Shown in pieces: positions 1 to 7,060 of a stretch of DNA of 64,000 nt. Within the stretch, counting starts at the first letter, position 1; every line of letters begins with the position of its first letter. A program made the translations under genes and the position numbers. The stretch spans positions 2,790,001-2,854,000 of the forward strand of contig NZ_PGFA01000001.1 in NCBI RefSeq assembly GCF_002797555.1, written 5' to 3'. Origin of the DNA: Hymenobacter chitinivorans DSM 11115. Lineage in GTDB: Bacteria > Bacteroidota > Bacteroidia > Cytophagales > Hymenobacteraceae. The notes beneath the pieces are model-generated. The model had not been told where the DNA came from and searched no databases. It worked only from the letters and a program-made list of their open reading frames with translations.

Positions 1-10
1 ACGCTACCCG

Positions 11-898
11 ATGCCTGACGCCCGAATTGCCCCTTCCACCGCAACGTATCCGGCCGTCCACGACGTAGACCTGGTAACCATGCGGGAAGCCCGCTGCGGC
101 ATGGGCAACTTCAACCGCCACGACCTGTTCAAGGTGGTGCTGGTGATGGAAGGCGCCAACGAGCTGCACTACGCCACCCGCAGCTTCGTTATTGACCGGC
201 CCGCGCTGGTGTTTACCAACCGCCTGATTCCCTACGCCTGGGAAACCATCGGGCAGGCCGAGCAGCAGGGCCACATCTGCTGCTTTTCCGAGGCCTTCCT
301 GCACTCGGCCATGCGGGGCGTGAGCCTCAAAGACACGGTGCTCTACAAAGCCGACGGCAACCCAGTGTACTTTCTCGACGCCGAGCAGCTGCGCTACTTC
401 ACCGACGCCTTCACCCGCATGCGCCGCGACCTGGCCTCGGACTACGCCCACCGGGATGATTTGCTGCGCAACCAGCTCTCCATTATTATCCACGAAGCGG
501 CCCGCCTGCAGCCGGCCTCGGCCCAGCACGCCCCGGCCAATGCCGCCGAGCGGATTACCTCCCTGTTTATGAACCTGCTGGAAGTGCAGTTTCCCGTGAC
601 GGCCCAGGGGCGGGAGCCGGTGCTCAAAAGCCCCGGCGACTACGCCGACCGCCTGGCCGTGCACGTCAACCACCTCAACGCCATGGTGCGGGAAGTAACC
701 GGCAAACCGACCTCGGCCCACATCAACGAGCGGCTCGTAACCGAGGCCAAGCTGCTGCTGGCCCACACCGCCTGGAGCGTGAGTGACATTGCCTATAGCC
801 TGGGCTTCGAGTACCCGACCTACTTCAACAGCTTCTTTAAAAAGCATACTGCCGCCACCCCGCTGACCTTCCGCCGCACGGCCGTCGTGGCCGTATAA
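11..898 (+). CDS. AraC family transcriptional regulator
   Basis: Predicted cytoplasmic DNA-binding regulator of 295 residues. The N-terminal two thirds is a cupin-like sensing half (residues about 20-190). The C-terminal third carries the paired helix-turn-helix of AraC proteins: first helix region around HINERLVTEAKLLL, second around SDIAYSLGFEYPTYFNSFFK. The block DYADRLAVHVNHLN is shared with the AraC protein at 24096-25031, so the two are paralogues. It ends 7 bases before the RibD-like reductase gene, which suggests one transcript and control of that enzyme. The start lies only 11 bases into the window, so a longer N-terminus cannot be excluded. The inducer is unknown. Confidence 0.93.
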   Translation: MPDARIAPSTATYPAVHDVDLVTMREARCGMGNFNRHDLFKVVLVMEGANELHYATRSFVIDRPALVFTNRLIPYAWETIGQAEQQGHICCFSEAFLHSAMRGVSLKDTVLYKADGNPVYFLDAEQLRYFTDAFTRMRRDLASDYAHRDDLLRNQLSIIIHEAARLQPASAQHAPANAAERITSLFMNLLEVQFPVTAQGREPVLKSPGDYADRLAVHVNHLNAMVREVTGKPTSAHINERLVTEAKLLLAHTAWSVSDIAYSLGFEYPTYFNSFFKKHTAATPLTFRRTAVVAV

Positions 899-905
899 GC
901 CCGCT

Positions 906-1607
906 ATGAAAAGACCCCACGTAATTTGCCACATGATGTCGTCGGTGGACGGCAAAATCCTGTCGAGCAACTGGCAGGACGACGATATCTACGACACCTT
1001 TGCCGGCTACTTCGAGCAGTACCACGCCACGTTTACCAGCCAGGCCTGGATGTGCGGGCGCATTACCATGGAGCGGGATTTTACGGGCGGCGTGCAGCCC
1101 GCCCCGCAGGCTCCACCCCAGCCCCTGGCCCGGGAGCCGTTTATCGGCAATAAAGACGCTACCTCCTTTGCCGTGGCCGTGGATGCCCGCGGCAAGCTGG
1201 GCTGGGACTCGAACGAAACCGGCGGCGACCATATCATCGAGGTGCTGACCGAGCAGGTAAGCGACGACTACCTCTACTACCTGCAGCAAAAGCAGATTTC
1301 CTACCTGTTTGCCGGAAAAACGGAAGTCGATTTTGCCGCCGTGCTGGAGCAGCTGGCCGCCCTGTTTCCCATCGAGACGCTGATGCTCGAAGGCGGCGGC
1401 CACCTCAACGGCTCCTTGCTCAACGCCGGCCTCATCGACGAGCTCAGCCTGCTCGTGCTGCCCCTGGCCGACGGCACGCCCAAGTCGCCCACCACCTTTG
1501 AAGTCAGCGAGTACCTGACCAAGGGCCCCGCCACCCGCCTGCGCCTCACCCAGGTACAGCCGCTCGACAACGACGTGGTGTGGCTCAAGTACCGCTTCGA
1601 CCATTAA
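906..1607 (+). CDS. Dihydrofolate reductase-like / RibD C-terminal domain protein
   Basis: Protein of 233 residues with the RibD C-terminal (bacterial DHFR-like) fold over its whole length. Visible hallmarks are the N-terminal SSVDGKI segment, the glycine-rich nucleotide-binding motif EGGGHLNGSLL (about residues 160-170) and the following DELSLLVLPLADG strand. Members of this family are NADPH-dependent reductases. Most free-standing copies are not the riboflavin enzyme, and no deaminase domain or other rib genes are nearby, so a riboflavin role is not implied. It starts 7 bases after the AraC gene, which points to co-transcription and a regulated reductase of unknown substrate. Confidence 0.9.
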   Translation: MKRPHVICHMMSSVDGKILSSNWQDDDIYDTFAGYFEQYHATFTSQAWMCGRITMERDFTGGVQPAPQAPPQPLAREPFIGNKDATSFAVAVDARGKLGWDSNETGGDHIIEVLTEQVSDDYLYYLQQKQISYLFAGKTEVDFAAVLEQLAALFPIETLMLEGGGHLNGSLLNAGLIDELSLLVLPLADGTPKSPTTFEVSEYLTKGPATRLRLTQVQPLDNDVVWLKYRFDH

Positions 1608-1649
1608 GTACGTTGCTTCGGGGTATAAATTACCTGCGAACAGTAGGCC

Positions 1650-1746
1650 GTCATGCTGAGCCTGTCGAAGCATCTCTCCCGCATTGGTAATCAAATTTTA
1701 CCCTTGCAACGAAACAGTAGAGATGCTTCGACAGGCTCAGCATGAC
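1650..1746. repeat. Dispersed palindromic repeat with 28-base arms
   Basis: Two perfectly complementary 28-base arms (1650-1677 and 1719-1746) flank a 41-base loop. The arm begins GTCATGCTGAGCCTGTCGAA. It lies between the reductase and alcohol dehydrogenase genes. Elements of similar style occur in this window at 20584-20832 and 56354-56474, which suggests a dispersed REP/MITE-like family. The transcript would fold into a long hairpin. Confidence 0.8.
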
Positions 1747-1848
1747 AGACGATTTTTTGCCTACTGCCCGCCGTCTTCCGCCGGCGGATTCTGTGAAATG
1801 TGTACTACTGCCTTCGCAAGGGCTATAAGCCAGTGCGGCGGGGAGTTC

Positions 1849-1856
1849 TACTTTTG
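1849..1856 (+). promoter_or_regulatory. TAnnTTTG -7 promoter element for the alcohol dehydrogenase
   Basis: TACTTTTG matches the Bacteroidota -7 consensus TAnnTTTG and lies 36 bases before the chosen ATG at 1893. No clear -33 TTTG is visible. Its position inside a possible longer reading frame supports the downstream start. Confidence 0.5.
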
Positions 1857-1892
1857 CCATCAATTCCTCATTCTGCTCAACCAAACCTCCTC

Positions 1893-2933
1893 ATGATCGA
1901 AACGAAAGCCTACGCGGCCCAAACGCCCGACACCGACCTCGCCCCCTGGACCTTCGAGCGCCGCGACGTCGGGCCGCACGACGTGCAGATCGAAATTGCC
2001 TTCTGCGGCGTGTGCCACTCCGATTTGCACCAGATCCGCAACGAATGGTTTCCCGGCATCTTCCCCATGGTGCCTGGTCACGAAATCGTGGGCCGCATCA
2101 CCAAAGTCGGCGAGCATGTCAAGAAATTCGCCGCCGGTCAGCTCGCCGGCGTGGGCTGCATGGTCGACTCCTGCCAGGTGTGCTACAACTGCAAGGACGG
2201 CCTGGAGCAGTACTGCGTGGAAGGCAACACCCAGACTTACAACAACCTCGGCCGGGACGGGGTGCCGACCTACGGTGGCTACTCCAACACCATCGTGGTG
2301 CGCGAGGAGTTCGTGGTCAGCGTGTCCGACAAGCTCGACCTGGCCGCCGTGGCCCCGCTGCTCTGCGCCGGTATTACCACCTACTCGCCCCTGAAGTACT
2401 GGAACGTGGGCAAGGGCCATAAGCTGGCCGTGGTCGGCCTGGGCGGCCTGGGTCACATGGGCGTCAAGTTCGGCGTGGCCTTCGGGGCCGATGTGACCGT
2501 GCTCAGCACCTCGCCTTCCAAGGAGGCCGACGCCAAAGCCCTCGGCGCCCACCACTTCGTGGTGACTTCCGACGCGGAGCAGCTCAAGGCCGTGCAGGGC
2601 TCGTTCGACTATATCCTCGACACCGTGGCCGCCGACCACGACGTGCCCATGTACCTGTCGTTGCTCAAGACCAGCGGCACCCACATTCTGGTGGGCGCCC
2701 CGCCCAAGCCCCTGGAAATTCCGGCCTTCGCCCTGATTCCGGGCCGCAAGAGCGTGTCGGGCTCCACCATCGGCGGCATTGCCGAAACCCAGGAAATGCT
2801 GGACTTCTGCGCCGAGCATAACATCGTGTCCGACATCGAGCTGATTGACATTAAGGACATCAACCAGGCCTACGAGCGGATGGTGAAAGGCGACGTGCGC
2901 TACCGCTTCGTCATCGACATAGCCAGTCTGTAA
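1893..2933 (+). CDS. Zinc-dependent NAD(P) alcohol dehydrogenase (YahK/CAD-like)
   Basis: Medium-chain dehydrogenase of 346 residues, predicted to interconvert aldehydes and alcohols with NAD(P)H in the cytoplasm. Catalytic zinc ligands are visible as C38 and H63-E64 (GHE). The structural zinc lobe has C94, C97, C100 and C108. The Rossmann glycine motif is GLGGLGHMGVKFG. This pattern fits the YahK/cinnamyl alcohol dehydrogenase branch. The frame is open from 1800, but MIETKAYA at 1893 matches the family N-terminus and follows a promoter element by 36 bases, so I chose it. A strong hairpin follows the stop. It appears to be a single-gene unit. Confidence 0.93.
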   Translation: MIETKAYAAQTPDTDLAPWTFERRDVGPHDVQIEIAFCGVCHSDLHQIRNEWFPGIFPMVPGHEIVGRITKVGEHVKKFAAGQLAGVGCMVDSCQVCYNCKDGLEQYCVEGNTQTYNNLGRDGVPTYGGYSNTIVVREEFVVSVSDKLDLAAVAPLLCAGITTYSPLKYWNVGKGHKLAVVGLGGLGHMGVKFGVAFGADVTVLSTSPSKEADAKALGAHHFVVTSDAEQLKAVQGSFDYILDTVAADHDVPMYLSLLKTSGTHILVGAPPKPLEIPAFALIPGRKSVSGSTIGGIAETQEMLDFCAEHNIVSDIELIDIKDINQAYERMVKGDVRYRFVIDIASL

Positions 2934-2946
2934 GCTCGCAGCTTGC

Positions 2947-3013
2947 CAACAAAGCCGGCTCCCGGCCCTCCGGCCCGTTGCGTACGGGTGGGAAGCGGGA
3001 GCCGGCTTTGTTG
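2947..3013 (+). terminator. Hairpin terminator after the alcohol dehydrogenase
   Basis: Arms CAACAAAGCCGGCTCCCG (2947-2964) and its exact complement (2996-3013) form an 18-bp stem with a 31-base loop, starting 14 bases after the stop codon. Confidence 0.65.
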
Positions 3014-3146
3014 CGTCCCGCCGATTCGGGCTGACGCCAGTGCCGGGGACGGGTAAACTTCGTACCACGCCAACCATTCGGGCCGGGCGTGGTTTGGGGC
3101 TAGTCGGGCTTTCGTACTTTGCCCCTGAGTTAGCCTTCCCCAGAGC

Positions 3147-4046
3147 ATGTATTCGTTTTCCAGCAAGCCCCTTATTCCGGTTTATACGTCCGAGCACAAC
3201 GGCCTTACCGGCGGCAAAGGCAGCCAGCCCTTCACCATCGTGCAGTCGGAAGGGGCGCTGGTGTACGAGGAGGATTTGCTGATTCCCCACCGCAAGGCCT
3301 ATTACCTGCTCGTGTTTGTGCAGCAGAACCAGGGCCGGCACTGGGTGGACATGACTTCCTACGAGCGCAAAAACCGCACGCTCTACTTCACGGCTCCCCA
3401 CCAGATTCTGGTGAAAGAAGCGCCCACGCCGTTCTGGGGCACCTACCTGACTTTCACCCCCGAGTTTCTGAGCTTGCAGCAGCACGCGGCCCTGCGGGAG
3501 CTGCCCCTGATTCAGAACCCCCACCACGGCCACGAACTGCTGCTCTCCGACGCCGACTGGGCCTTCGCCGAAGACCTGCTGGCCAAGCTGGCCGCCGAGT
3601 ACCAGCGCCCCGGCGAGTGGCAGCACCGCATGCTCACGGCCTACCTGACGGTGCTGCTCACCTACCTGAGCCGGCTCTACACCGAGCAGTTTACCGGCGG
3701 CGAGCTGACGGCCGACCAGCTGCTGCTGCGCACCTACCGGGCCCGGATTGAGGAAAGCTTCCGCGAATTGCACGAGGTCAGCGCCTACGCCGAGCGGCTC
3801 CACATTTCGGCCGGGCACCTGAGCGAGGTCGTCAAGGCCCAGAGCGGGCGGCCGGCCAGCAAGCACATTCACGAGCGGCTGGTGCTCGAGGCCCGCCGCC
3901 TGCTGTTTTACACGTCCCTCTCGCTCAAGGAAATTGCCTTCGACCTGGGCTTTTCCGACGCTTCCTACTTCAACCGCTTCTTCAAGCGCGAAGTGGGCGT
4001 GACCCCGGCCGAGTACCGCAGCAGCATCCGCGAAATGTACCAGTAA
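3147..4046 (+). CDS. AraC family transcriptional regulator
   Basis: Regulator of 299 residues with an N-terminal cupin-like ligand half and a C-terminal AraC helix-turn-helix pair (about residues 205-295). The second helix region reads LKEIAFDLGFSDASYFNRFFKREVG, followed by the usual TPAEYR end. The SDR gene at 4127 follows on the same strand after 80 bases, with its own TAnnTTTG element between them. Two further AraC-SDR tandems in this window have the same order (15754-13965 and 25031-23075, minus strand), so this AraC protein probably controls the SDR. The ligand is unknown. Confidence 0.93.
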   Translation: MYSFSSKPLIPVYTSEHNGLTGGKGSQPFTIVQSEGALVYEEDLLIPHRKAYYLLVFVQQNQGRHWVDMTSYERKNRTLYFTAPHQILVKEAPTPFWGTYLTFTPEFLSLQQHAALRELPLIQNPHHGHELLLSDADWAFAEDLLAKLAAEYQRPGEWQHRMLTAYLTVLLTYLSRLYTEQFTGGELTADQLLLRTYRARIEESFRELHEVSAYAERLHISAGHLSEVVKAQSGRPASKHIHERLVLEARRLLFYTSLSLKEIAFDLGFSDASYFNRFFKREVGVTPAEYRSSIREMYQ

Positions 4047-4085
4047 TACCGCGGAATGGGTGCCAGCCGCGCCCCGGCGGCCCGG

Positions 4086-4093
4086 TAGTTTTG
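4086..4093 (+). promoter_or_regulatory. TAnnTTTG -7 element before the SDR gene
   Basis: TAGTTTTG fits TAnnTTTG and lies 33 bases before the SDR start at 4127. A -33 box is not evident in the GC-rich sequence upstream. Confidence 0.45.
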
Positions 4094-4126
4094 TGCTGTT
4101 CATTCAGTACTCTATTTACCAGCCCC

Positions 4127-4864
4127 ATGAAAACCGCTCTGATTACCGGCGCCAACAAAAGCATCGGCTTCGAAACCGCCCGCCAGCTGCTCCAGCTCGG
4201 CTACCACGTGTACCTGGGCAGCCGCGACCTGCAAAAAGGCCAGCAGGCCGCCGACCAACTGCAAGCCGAAGGCCACGCCGCGGTGACGGCCCTGCAAATT
4301 GACGTCACCGACCCCGCCTCCATTGCCGCTGCCCGCACCGAGCTGGGCCAGCACACCCGCGTCCTGGACGTACTCATCAACAACGCCGGCATCAGTGGGG
4401 GCATGCCCCAGCCGACCCTGACCACCGCCGTCAGCGTGGTGAAGGAGGTGTTCGAAACCAACGTGTTTGGGGTTATGGAAGTCACCCAGGCCTTTCTGGA
4501 CTTGCTGCGCGAGTCGGCCGCGCCCCGCATCGTCAACGTCACCTCGGGCCTGGGCTCCCTGACCCTGCACACCGACCCGACCTGGAAGTATTACCCGGTA
4601 AAGGGCGCGGCCTACATGCCTTCAAAAGCGGCCCTGAACGCCTACACCATCATGCTGGCCTACGAGCTGCGCGACACCAGCTTCAAGGTCAACGCCGTGG
4701 ACCCGGGCTACACCGCCACCGACTTCAACCACCACAGCGGCCCGGGCTCGGTGCCGGATGCTGCCGCCCGCGTGGTAAAGGCCGCCCTGCTGGGTCCCGA
4801 CGGCCCCACCAGCCAGTTTTTCAGCGACGACAACGCCCCCGAAACCGGCATCAGCCCCTGGTAA
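4127..4864 (+). CDS. Short-chain dehydrogenase/reductase (SDR), AraC-linked copy 1
   Basis: Classical-length SDR (245 residues), a cytoplasmic NAD(P)(H) oxidoreductase of unknown substrate. The cofactor motif is TGANKSIG (residues 7-14), followed by NNAG and the active-site YMPSK (YxxxK). The cofactor motif carries S12 where the family consensus TGxxxGxG has glycine; the two paralogues in this window keep glycine. The tail GPDGPTSQFFSDDNAPETGISPW resembles that of the SDR at 13965-14702, which has the same length. I chose MKTALITG at 4127 over the upstream in-frame start because a promoter element precedes it closely. A hairpin follows the stop. Confidence 0.93.
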   Translation: MKTALITGANKSIGFETARQLLQLGYHVYLGSRDLQKGQQAADQLQAEGHAAVTALQIDVTDPASIAAARTELGQHTRVLDVLINNAGISGGMPQPTLTTAVSVVKEVFETNVFGVMEVTQAFLDLLRESAAPRIVNVTSGLGSLTLHTDPTWKYYPVKGAAYMPSKAALNAYTIMLAYELRDTSFKVNAVDPGYTATDFNHHSGPGSVPDAAARVVKAALLGPDGPTSQFFSDDNAPETGISPW

Positions 4865-4888
4865 AACCGCCCAGTGCATGTGACTAAG

Positions 4889-4915
4889 GAAATGCCCGGG
4901 CCGGCCGGGCATTTC
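4889..4915. terminator. Hairpin terminator after SDR copy 1
   Basis: GAAATGCCCGG (4889-4899) pairs exactly with CCGGGCATTTC (4905-4915) over a 5-base loop, 25 bases past the SDR stop. Confidence 0.6.
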
Positions 4916-4947
4916 TGCTTGTACACCCTTCCTCCGTAACCCAAGCA

Positions 4948-5382
4948 ATGAACAACATCCAACTCCCGCCAAAAAACCCGGCCGGCGGCACCGGCCGGCT
5001 CCGTGCGGCCCACGTCGGCCTGCGCACCCCCGACTACGCGGCCACCCTGCGCTGGTACACCCAGAAGCTGGGCTTTCGAATTCTCAAGGAGTGGACCGTG
5101 GGGGCGCTGCAGCTGGCCTTTCTGGCCCCGGCTAACGACGACCGGTTCTGGCTCGAAATCATTCACGACCCCGCGGCTGGCCCCGGCTCCGGCCCGCCCC
5201 TGGTAGCGGGCTTTCAGCATCTTTGCTTCGAAGTTGACCACCTGGATGAAACCCTGGCCGAGCTGCGGGCCCGGGCAGTGCGCGTCATCCGGGAGCCGTT
5301 CAGCGTGCCGGCCATCGGCAAGCGCTGCGGGTTTGTGGCCGATTTGCACGGCAACGTGCTGGAGCTGGCCGAGAGTATCTGA
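4948..5382 (+). CDS. VOC (glyoxalase/bleomycin-resistance fold) family protein
   Basis: Small 144-residue protein with one vicinal-oxygen-chelate module. The first half begins RAAHVGLRTPDYAATLRWYT, and the second half carries FQHLCFEVDHLDETLAEL and ends DLHGNVLELAE, as in typical VOC pairs. Candidate metal ligands are the His in AAHVGL, the His in FQHLCF and the Glu in VLELAE. Family members include glyoxalase-like lyases, dioxygenases and resistance proteins, and the sequence alone does not decide which this is. It stands between two hairpins and appears monocistronic. Confidence 0.88.
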   Translation: MNNIQLPPKNPAGGTGRLRAAHVGLRTPDYAATLRWYTQKLGFRILKEWTVGALQLAFLAPANDDRFWLEIIHDPAAGPGSGPPLVAGFQHLCFEVDHLDETLAELRARAVRVIREPFSVPAIGKRCGFVADLHGNVLELAESI

Positions 5383-5442
5383 GCTGGCCCGGGACGCACT
5401 TCCCGCCGCCGGACGCGGAATTAGCCGGCTTCCCTGCCTAAC

Positions 5443-6867
5443 TTGCGGGCTGTGCTGCTACTACGACCCGTCTACTTCCTGCTTCTGCTGCTCTGGAGCT
5501 CGGCTCAGCCCCTGGCCTGCGCCCAGAGCTCCAAGCCCGCCGCCGCGCCCGACAGCCTCAAGCCCGGCGCGGCCCCGCTGCCCTGGCTCGATTCCCTGCT
5601 GACCACCGCCCCGGCCCTGCGCCAGCACCAGGTGGGCCTGAGCATCACCGACGCCACCACGGGGGAAGTAGTGTACGGCCTCAACGAGGCCCGCTACTTT
5701 ACCCCGGCCAGCGTGATGAAGCTCTTTAGCTTCTACACCGGCCTGCAATTGCTCGGCGACTCCCTGCCCAGCCTGCGCTACTTCAGCCGCCACGATACGC
5801 TGTTTTTCCAGGGCACCGGCGACCCGACCTTCCTGCACGGCGACGTGCCCTCGCGCCGGGCCTACGCCTTTCTGGCCCGCCGGCCCGAGCATATGTTGGC
5901 CTACTGCGACATTGCCACCCCGCCGCCCTACGGCCCCAGCTGGGCCTGGGACGACTTCAACTACTACTTTCAGCCCGAGCGCACGGCCTTTCCGTTGTAC
6001 GGCAACACCGTGCGCTTCTACGCCAGTGCCCCGGCGCCGGCCCGCGGCAAAGTACCCGCCCGGCCCCAACGGGTGCGGGTGCTGCCCCGCCCCTTTGCCC
6101 CGCTCACCGGCCCCGCCACCGCCGACGAGTGGGCGGGTCACAACCCCGACCAGCACGTGGGCCGGGCCCAGCTCGATAACCGCTTTACCTACTTCCCGGC
6201 CCCCAAAAAGTGGGTGGATGAGGTGCCCTACCGCACCAGCCGCACCCTGCTGCTGCGCCTGCTCGGCGACACCCTGCGCCGGGCCGTGGTGCACACTGCC
6301 TGGCACCCCCGCCCCCAGGACTCCATCCGGACCCTGCCGGGCCTGCCCGTGGACTCGCTCTACCGCCGCATGCTGCGGGTGAGCGACAATTTCCTGGCCG
6401 AGCAGCTGCTGCTCATGTGCGCCACCCAGCTGGGGCCGCCCCGGGACTCGCTCAGCAGCTGGCGCGTGATTCGCCACGCCCGGCGCACCTACTTCCAGAC
6501 CCTGCCCGACAAGCTGCCCTGGGTGGATGGCTCGGGCCTGTCCCGCCTCAACCTGGTCACGCCCCGCTCCCTGAGTGCCCTGCTGGTCTTGCTGCACCAG
6601 CAGGTACCCGAGCCCCGCCTGCTGAACCTGCTGGCCGGGGGCGGCGGCCAGGGCACCCTGCACTACCGCTACAAGGACGCCCAGGGCCCCTGGTTCTGGG
6701 GCAAGACCGGCACGCTGACCCACACCTGCAATCTGGCCGGCTACGTGCGCACCCGCAGCGGCCGCCTGCTGGCCGTCACGTTCCTTAACAACGGCATCCC
6801 CGGCGACGACCAGCCCACCCGCAACGAGATGCAGCGCATCCTGGGCCAGGTGCGGCAGCGGCTGTAG
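5443..6867 (+). CDS. dacB: D-alanyl-D-alanine carboxypeptidase/endopeptidase, PBP4 (DacB) type
   Basis: Exported penicillin-binding protein of about 474 residues that trims peptidoglycan cross-links in the periplasm. A hydrophobic N-terminal signal (FLLLLLWSSAQPLACAQ) precedes the catalytic domain. The three active-site motifs are visible: SVMK (SxxK) in PASVMKLF, SDN in RVSDNFLAEQL, and KTG in WGKTGTLTHTC. No ATG is available before the catalytic motifs; the frame offers TTG at 5443 and GTG at 5452, so the exact start is uncertain. A TAACTTGC sequence resembling a -7 box overlaps the TTG, which favours GTG or a leaderless message. A perfect 20-bp hairpin terminator follows the gene. Confidence 0.9.
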   Translation: MRAVLLLRPVYFLLLLLWSSAQPLACAQSSKPAAAPDSLKPGAAPLPWLDSLLTTAPALRQHQVGLSITDATTGEVVYGLNEARYFTPASVMKLFSFYTGLQLLGDSLPSLRYFSRHDTLFFQGTGDPTFLHGDVPSRRAYAFLARRPEHMLAYCDIATPPPYGPSWAWDDFNYYFQPERTAFPLYGNTVRFYASAPAPARGKVPARPQRVRVLPRPFAPLTGPATADEWAGHNPDQHVGRAQLDNRFTYFPAPKKWVDEVPYRTSRTLLLRLLGDTLRRAVVHTAWHPRPQDSIRTLPGLPVDSLYRRMLRVSDNFLAEQLLLMCATQLGPPRDSLSSWRVIRHARRTYFQTLPDKLPWVDGSGLSRLNLVTPRSLSALLVLLHQQVPEPRLLNLLAGGGGQGTLHYRYKDAQGPWFWGKTGTLTHTCNLAGYVRTRSGRLLAVTFLNNGIPGDDQPTRNEMQRILGQVRQRL

Positions 6868-6949
6868 GGGCCGGCCCTGCCTTCAGTAGCACTAGGCTTC
6901 TAACCCAAAAGAGGCGGCGGCTTATTTCTCCAGCCAAGCCACGCCGGGG

Positions 6950-6995
6950 CAAAAACCAAGCGGCTACCCTGTTCCGGGTAGCCGCTTGGTTTTTG
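6950..6995. terminator. Bidirectional terminator between convergent genes
   Basis: A perfect 20-bp inverted repeat (6950-6969 and 6976-6995) with a 6-base loop TGTTCC. Both outer edges are A/T tracts (CAAAAACC and GGTTTTTG), so it can stop transcription from dacB and from the convergent propeller gene. Confidence 0.85.
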
Positions 6996-7060
6996 CGCGT
7001 ACGCAGGCAGGGCGACGGGGTGACCGGAGTGGCTTACCAGCCGCGCCGGGCTCTTGGGCC

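Noticed and set aside
1860..4103. 747-codon open frame on the minus strand over the alcohol dehydrogenase and AraC genes
   Set aside because: Antisense to two well-supported genes; no domain is seen and the frame crosses a terminator hairpin.
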